A DNA stretch of 55,478 nucleotides. It comes from an uncultured bacterium. Lineage in GTDB: Bacteria; Cyanobacteriota; Vampirovibrionia; Gastranaerophilales; Gastranaerophilaceae. The notes beneath the pieces were generated by a model. That model was not told the DNA's origin. It made no database searches and worked only from the letters and a program-made list of their open reading frames with translations. The stretch is taken from NCBI GenBank assembly GCA_949290355.1, contig CASERN010000004.1:1-55478 (forward strand). The letters run 5' to 3'. Both the position numbers and the translations under genes were made by a program. Shown piece by piece: positions 51,292 to 55,478 of the stretch (the stretch's first letter is position 1; the number at the start of each line of letters is the position of its first letter).

Positions 51292-52845
51292 ATGTCTGAA
51301 AATAAAAAAGAGAAAGAACAGTGGACCCCATCTGTTAATCCATGGGTAATGATAATTCCCGTAATGCTTGCAGTATTTATATATGTGCTAGACGGAACAA
51401 TAGGTAATGTTGCTTTGCCTCATATGGCTGGAAGTTTTTCAGCGACTCGAGATGAGTCTATGTGGATTTTAACAAGTTATTTGATTGCTGCAGGTATTGT
51501 AATTCCTGCTGTAGATTTTTTTAGTAAAGTATTTGGACGTAAAAACTTTTTTATTATAAGTATTTTAATGTTTACGATAGCATCAATGCTTTGCGGAATG
51601 GCAAAAAATATTGAATTCATGATATTTGCACGTATATTGCAAGGTTTTGGTGGTGGCGGAATTTTACCGATTTCTCAAGCAATAATTATTGAAAGTTTTC
51701 CTAAAGAAAAACGTGGAATAGCAATGTCTGTATTTGGAATGGGAGTAATTTTAGCTCCTATTATAGGTCCTGTATTGGGTGGATGGATTACAGATAATTG
51801 GACTTGGCCTTGGATTTTTTATATTAATGTTCCATTTGGTTGCTTGGCAGCAGTCCTTTCTCATAAACTGGTAGAAGATCCTCCATATGCAAAAAAACAA
51901 AAAAATGTTAAAATTGATGGCAAAGGATTTTTTTATTTAACAGTTTGGTTAGTTACATTACAGACGGTACTTGATAAAGGTAATAATGCTGATTGGTTTA
52001 ATGCAACTTGGATTTGTTGGACATTCGGTGTATCTTGTGTTGCTTGTATTTTGTTTTTCCATTCTCAATTAACAAATAAAGAATCATTGATTGATTTATC
52101 AGTTTTTAAAGATAGAAACTTTTCTGCAGGAACAATAATTTCAGTTGTAATTCAAGCTGTCTTATATGCATCATTAGCAATACTTCCTCAATTTTTGCAA
52201 AGTATGTTAGGATATACGGCATTTTTAAGTGGAGCAACGATGATGCCAAGAGGTTTTGGAAGTATGACAGCTATGATTTTAACAGCAACATTAACAAATA
52301 AAGTTGATAATAGGATATTAGTAGCTCTTGGATTATGTTTATTGGGAGGTTCAACTTTAGTTTTTGGTTCTTTAAACTTACAAATATCAAATATGAATAT
52401 TGCTATACCAAATTTTGTAATGGGTATTGGAATGGGACTTTCTATGGTGCCGATTATGAATTTATCCGTTGATACTTTAAAAAATGAACAGATGACTAAT
52501 GCAACAGGTATTCAAAATTTGCTAAAAAATATAGGTAGTGCGATTGGTACCTCTTTAGTTGCAACAATGCTTACAAGATTTGCCCAAGTCCATCAATATA
52601 TGATGGTGGGTAAAACAAGTGAATTAAATCCAGCCTTTATTGAAAGAGTTCAATCCACAGCAGGTGCCTTGGCTGCATATACAGAACATACAGTATCTCA
52701 ATATATGGCTCAATATTCATTGTATGGTCAATTAGTAAAACAATCAACTCTATGGGCATTTATAGATTCTTTTAGAATTTTTGGAGCATTGTGTATAGCA
52801 GTAATTCCGCTTTTAATGTTAATGAAAAAACTAAAAAAAGCATAG
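51292..52845 (+). CDS. EmrB-type MFS drug exporter (second copy)
   Basis: A 517-residue paralogue of the preceding gene, clearly similar along its whole length (LDGTIGNVALPHMAGSFSAT, LTSYLIAAGIVIPAVDFFSK, RILQGFGGGGILPISQAI, IGPVLGGWITDNWTWPWIFY). The pair arose by tandem duplication and has since diverged; in the first copy GNDADWFNATWICW and here GNNADWFNATWICW remain near identical. The two could pair as heterodimers or handle different substrates with one shared EmrA. Last gene before the terminator. Confidence 0.93.
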   Translation: MSENKKEKEQWTPSVNPWVMIIPVMLAVFIYVLDGTIGNVALPHMAGSFSATRDESMWILTSYLIAAGIVIPAVDFFSKVFGRKNFFIISILMFTIASMLCGMAKNIEFMIFARILQGFGGGGILPISQAIIIESFPKEKRGIAMSVFGMGVILAPIIGPVLGGWITDNWTWPWIFYINVPFGCLAAVLSHKLVEDPPYAKKQKNVKIDGKGFFYLTVWLVTLQTVLDKGNNADWFNATWICWTFGVSCVACILFFHSQLTNKESLIDLSVFKDRNFSAGTIISVVIQAVLYASLAILPQFLQSMLGYTAFLSGATMMPRGFGSMTAMILTATLTNKVDNRILVALGLCLLGGSTLVFGSLNLQISNMNIAIPNFVMGIGMGLSMVPIMNLSVDTLKNEQMTNATGIQNLLKNIGSAIGTSLVATMLTRFAQVHQYMMVGKTSELNPAFIERVQSTAGALAAYTEHTVSQYMAQYSLYGQLVKQSTLWAFIDSFRIFGALCIAVIPLLMLMKKLKKA

Positions 52846-52865
52846 GATTAAAGATAATAAAAAAA

Positions 52866-52901
52866 AGAAAACCGGTATCTAATTAAAGATATCGGTTTTC
52901 T
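52866..52901. terminator. Terminator between emrB and the SLH gene
   Basis: AGAAAACCGGTATCT (52866-52880), AATTAA loop, AGATATCGGTTTTCT (52887-52901); one G-T wobble. The minus side continues TTTTTT, so it best ends the SLH gene and may end emrB too. Confidence 0.75.
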
Positions 52902-52947
52902 CAGGCTCCGAACAAATTAATTACTGTTTGTTTTTCTGTTTGGAAGC

Positions 52948-54990
52948 TTATTCACTGCAACCAAACGCAATAGTAATGTGTTCTCTTGGATTTACAGCAG
53001 ATATTTTATATCCGCGCGGGTCAACAAGGTAAGCAATTTCGTCGCCTGTAGTTTGGAATAATCCCATTGTACCAGATAAAGCAGTTCTAGTAACATCAAC
53101 AGGAGCTTTTACAGTTTCCCATAGACCATCACCTAAGCTACGAGCAGCAGCACCGAATTCTCCTTGGAAAGCATGTCCTAACATATAACCTGCGTCATTA
53201 GAAACATTTTCTGCAGCATTACCAACGTTTGTAATAATACCGCCGACAGTTCTACCTGTTACACCGATTAATGAACCTGCTAAAGTAAATGGCATTTCAA
53301 CAAGTCTTGCTACTGGGTTAACTTGTTTTGATTTGTTAACTTGAGCTTGTAAAATTTGTTTAGGTAATTCTGCTTTGCAATCACCATTTTTAATAGATGT
53401 GAAAGAAAGTTTTAATGCACCCTTATCGCAACCAGAAGGTCTGATAACTTCTACAACTTGACCTGTAACAGTAGATCCGCAAGGATAAGTTACACCGTTA
53501 ATTGTAACATCTTCAAGAGTGTTTGCTCTGAAGTATTGACCAACGTGAGAAGATTTTGCAGTCAATTGGTCAATCATTTTAACTTTCAATGTAGGAATTT
53601 TAACAATTTCTTCGTTTTCAATGAAAGCATTTTTGTTAACAGGGCAAGCAGGACAAATGTTGTTAGCAGTTTTTGGGTTAGTATCATAACCTAAAGCTAC
53701 ACGAACAGTTTGCATCATAGAAGCTACCTCAGCACGAGTTGCTTCTTTATTAGGCATAATCATATTTGGATTTGGAGAATCTTTTAAAGCACCGTTTTCC
53801 AAAGATTTTGCGACAGGAATTCTTGCCCAATTAGGAATTGATGCACCATCAGCATATTTACTTAAGATTTCATCAGCTTTACATTGGTCAATATCACAAG
53901 TCATACCTTTTGCAATTGTTGTTAAAGCTTCTACCCTTGTAACATGATTATGAGGTTTGAAGTTTCCGTCAGGATAACCTTTTAACAAGTCTTCATCAAC
54001 AGCTTTTGCGATAGCAGCATTAGCCCAGTTGCTTGTAGGTACATCTTTGAATAAGCCTTCACGAGGCATATCACACTTATCAAGATTGAAGCCTTTAACT
54101 AACATAGTGGCAAATTCAGCACGTGTAATATTTCTATTTGGTTTAAAATATCCGTCAGGATAACCTACTACTACATCATTTATTGCTAATTTGTCGATAT
54201 CACAAGCTGCCCAAAAACCGTTTGGTACGTCAGGGAATTGGCAACCTCCTAAATTAGCTGCAGCTCCTGTTGTTTGCATAGTTTGATTTGGAATTTCATA
54301 TGGAACAAATGATTTTCTAATAGCATCGATAGAATTAGATGACTGAAAATCTATAGGACAATTGTTTCCATCCATTAATCTTTCGTTTCTGTCAACAGGA
54401 ATACCATTATATCTGTTTGGAGCTTCGTTCAAACAAGGCAATTGTGTTGCAGCACCTGTTACTTGACCTTGAGAAGAAACAGTTGTTCCGCTTATATTAG
54501 AAGACAAAGCTCTAGGTGTTCCAGCAAGCGGTGCATCTGTGGAAAAGATAGAATTTGCCGGTTGACCAACATAATTGTTAGTACCATAAATTGCATTTGG
54601 ATAACCATATACTTGTTTCATATCTTTTCTGTCAGGTTTTCCTGTTTGAGGACAAACTGCACAAGCCGGTTCTGGTGGGTCATCGCAGCTTACTTCATCT
54701 GGACATCCACAATCTGATTTTTTCTGTGTTTCACATGGATCGCAAGGTTCTGCGCAAGGATCTGCTTTTTTACAATCGCAATCCGGTAAAGCTTTTTTAC
54801 ATTTTGAACATGTATTAGGCTTTGTAGTTTCGCATGGACAAGCTGGTCCTGTTACTACAGGTAAAGGTTCAGCACACGGAGCTGGAGTTTCCGTTTCTGA
54901 ACATGGACAAGCCGCCATTGCTTGATTCAAGGAACACGTTGCTATTCCAACGGCAATTGCAGCTGCCACAGTAAGTTTTTTAATAGTCAT
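52948..54990 (-). CDS. Large exported SLH-domain protein with Cys/Pro-rich head
   Basis: A 680-residue exported protein with a strong ribosome-binding site (AAGGAGGT). Signal peptide MTIKKLTVAAAIAVGIATCS... ending AMA. The next ~95 residues are rich in Cys and Pro with 17 Cys (CPCETTKPNTCSKCKK, DPCAEPCDPCETQKK). Three SLH domains follow (about residues 245-430: FPDVPNGFWAACDIDKLAIN, FKDVPTSNWANAAIAKAVDE, NWARIPVAKSLENGAL with ITRAEFATM-type ends). A C-terminal region (about 470-560) resembles the exported protein at 6720. Cyanobacterial relatives place the SLH in peptidoglycan and the rest in the outer membrane; here an envelope-anchoring or surface role is likely. Confidence 0.88.
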   Translation of the reverse strand: MTIKKLTVAAAIAVGIATCSLNQAMAACPCSETETPAPCAEPLPVVTGPACPCETTKPNTCSKCKKALPDCDCKKADPCAEPCDPCETQKKSDCGCPDEVSCDDPPEPACAVCPQTGKPDRKDMKQVYGYPNAIYGTNNYVGQPANSIFSTDAPLAGTPRALSSNISGTTVSSQGQVTGAATQLPCLNEAPNRYNGIPVDRNERLMDGNNCPIDFQSSNSIDAIRKSFVPYEIPNQTMQTTGAAANLGGCQFPDVPNGFWAACDIDKLAINDVVVGYPDGYFKPNRNITRAEFATMLVKGFNLDKCDMPREGLFKDVPTSNWANAAIAKAVDEDLLKGYPDGNFKPHNHVTRVEALTTIAKGMTCDIDQCKADEILSKYADGASIPNWARIPVAKSLENGALKDSPNPNMIMPNKEATRAEVASMMQTVRVALGYDTNPKTANNICPACPVNKNAFIENEEIVKIPTLKVKMIDQLTAKSSHVGQYFRANTLEDVTINGVTYPCGSTVTGQVVEVIRPSGCDKGALKLSFTSIKNGDCKAELPKQILQAQVNKSKQVNPVARLVEMPFTLAGSLIGVTGRTVGGIITNVGNAAENVSNDAGYMLGHAFQGEFGAAARSLGDGLWETVKAPVDVTRTALSGTMGLFQTTGDEIAYLVDPRGYKISAVNPREHITIAFGCSE

Positions 54991-55168
54991 TTTTACCTCC
55001 TTGTGTTGTAGGTTTTTTACTAAAAACCTAAAAAAAATTATTTAAAAAACAAACTAATACTAGATTATGTACTTTATTTTTGATTAGAAACATTACCGTA
55101 AATGGTTATTCTATTAGGCTATTTGAATATCAAAAACTTAATAAATGCCTGAATTTATTTATCCATGA

Positions 55169-55197
55169 TTGCAAAATAAAAGAAAATACGTTATAAT
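55169..55197 (+). promoter_or_regulatory. Promoter of the prepilin-like gene
   Basis: -35 TTGCAA (55169-55174), 17-bp spacer, -10 TATAAT (55192-55197), about 84 nt before the expected leader end at 55287. The remaining 54991-55168 shows no gene. Confidence 0.65.
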
Positions 55198-55286
55198 AAG
55201 AAATAATATTAGGAATGAAAGATTAATAAAAAACAGAATACACGAATTATTTGGATAGTTGTTTTCTTTATTCGGAAAGGGTATAT

Positions 55287-55478
55287 ATGAAGAAAAGAAG
55301 TAATTATTTTTGCAGAATGAAAAAAAATAAATTTTCTGCATTTACATTAGCTGAGATGATGGTTGTAATGCTGATTTTAAGTATAATTATGGCAGCAATG
55401 GCACCAGTAATGACAACAAGAGAATCAGCCTTAAGAGATAATTCATCACCATGGAAATGGTCAGATGACCGAGCAGAT
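55287..55478 (+). CDS. Type IV prepilin-like protein (cut by window end)
   Basis: The first 64 residues of a prepilin-type protein; AAAGGG lies about 6 nt before ATG. A basic leader (MKKRSNYFCRMKKNKF) precedes the cleavage and methylation motif SA/FTLAEMMVVMLILSIIM: Phe at +1 and Glu at +5, with Ala rather than Gly before the cut. The sequence after the hydrophobic helix (MTTRESALRDNSSPWKWSDD) is not typical pilin and may begin a large extracellular domain. The prepilin peptidase and pilus machinery are outside the window. Truncated at 55478. Confidence 0.8.
   Translation, partial: MKKRSNYFCRMKKNKFSAFTLAEMMVVMLILSIIMAAMAPVMTTRESALRDNSSPWKWSDDRAD

Noticed and set aside
53458-54818. Plus-strand ORFs opposite the SLH gene
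   Set aside because: Cys- and Ser-rich shadow frames caused by the Cys/Pro codons of the real gene.

Overview
The window looks like chromosomal DNA from a low-GC, diderm, non-photosynthetic relative of the cyanobacteria (Vampirovibrionia/Melainabacteria, most like the gut Gastranaerophilales). This is inferred from the gene set: a protein with three SLH domains next to outer-membrane TolC-type proteins, a dnaG-rpoD operon, a putative origin beside dnaN as in some cyanobacteria, and many small orphan proteins. No 16S or marker search was possible. I see no tRNA, rRNA, CRISPR array, insertion sequence or prophage.

Layout. 1-7300: a truncated minus-strand ORF with a G10 tract, a MATE exporter, enolase, an EF-hand protein, two small proteins, a stand-alone TolC, and a secreted pair whose first member is an M48-like protein without its catalytic residues. 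7264-15270: engB, XRE regulator, TPR protein, XerC-type recombinase, TrmB-type regulator, thymidine kinase, two orphan genes each enclosed by its own inverted repeat, and a LuxR-type HTH protein. 15250-25770: lepA, a REC-first histidine kinase, dnaG-rpoD, a frameshifted orphan, an LpxG/YkuE-like phosphoesterase, a small XRE repressor with repeated operator-like sites, and ctpA. 25887-38270: aroK-aroB, a GT-C-like membrane protein, metG, an nfo-crcB-redox operon that diverges from recJ at a palindromic promoter, der, and two pairs of orphan paralogues. 38535-38780: probable oriC followed by dnaN. 40034-46318: second Xer recombinase, aroC, a BioD-like protein with an altered P-loop, a small-gene pair and prmC. 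46565-52845: a MarR-controlled EmrA-EmrB-EmrB/TolC efflux locus. 52948-55478: a large Cys/Pro-rich SLH protein and the start of a type IV prepilin-like gene cut by the window end.

Two points stand out. First, about fourteen genes, including engB, lepA, dnaG, aroK, recJ, der, bioD and the second xer, have a -10 hexamer 6-8 nt before the start codon and no Shine-Dalgarno sequence. That is the geometry of leaderless mRNA. Other genes (eno, dnaN, metG, the SLH gene) have ordinary ribosome-binding sites. Second, the intergenic region before dnaN has eight exact copies of TTTTCTACA, then (TTA)5 inside 56 bp of pure A/T. This reads as a replication origin with a non-standard DnaA box.

The metabolic genes are mostly housekeeping (glycolysis, shikimate pathway, translation, replication and repair). 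The accessory part consists of efflux, envelope proteins and many small hydrophilic proteins of unknown function, most on the minus strand with their own ribosome-binding sites.
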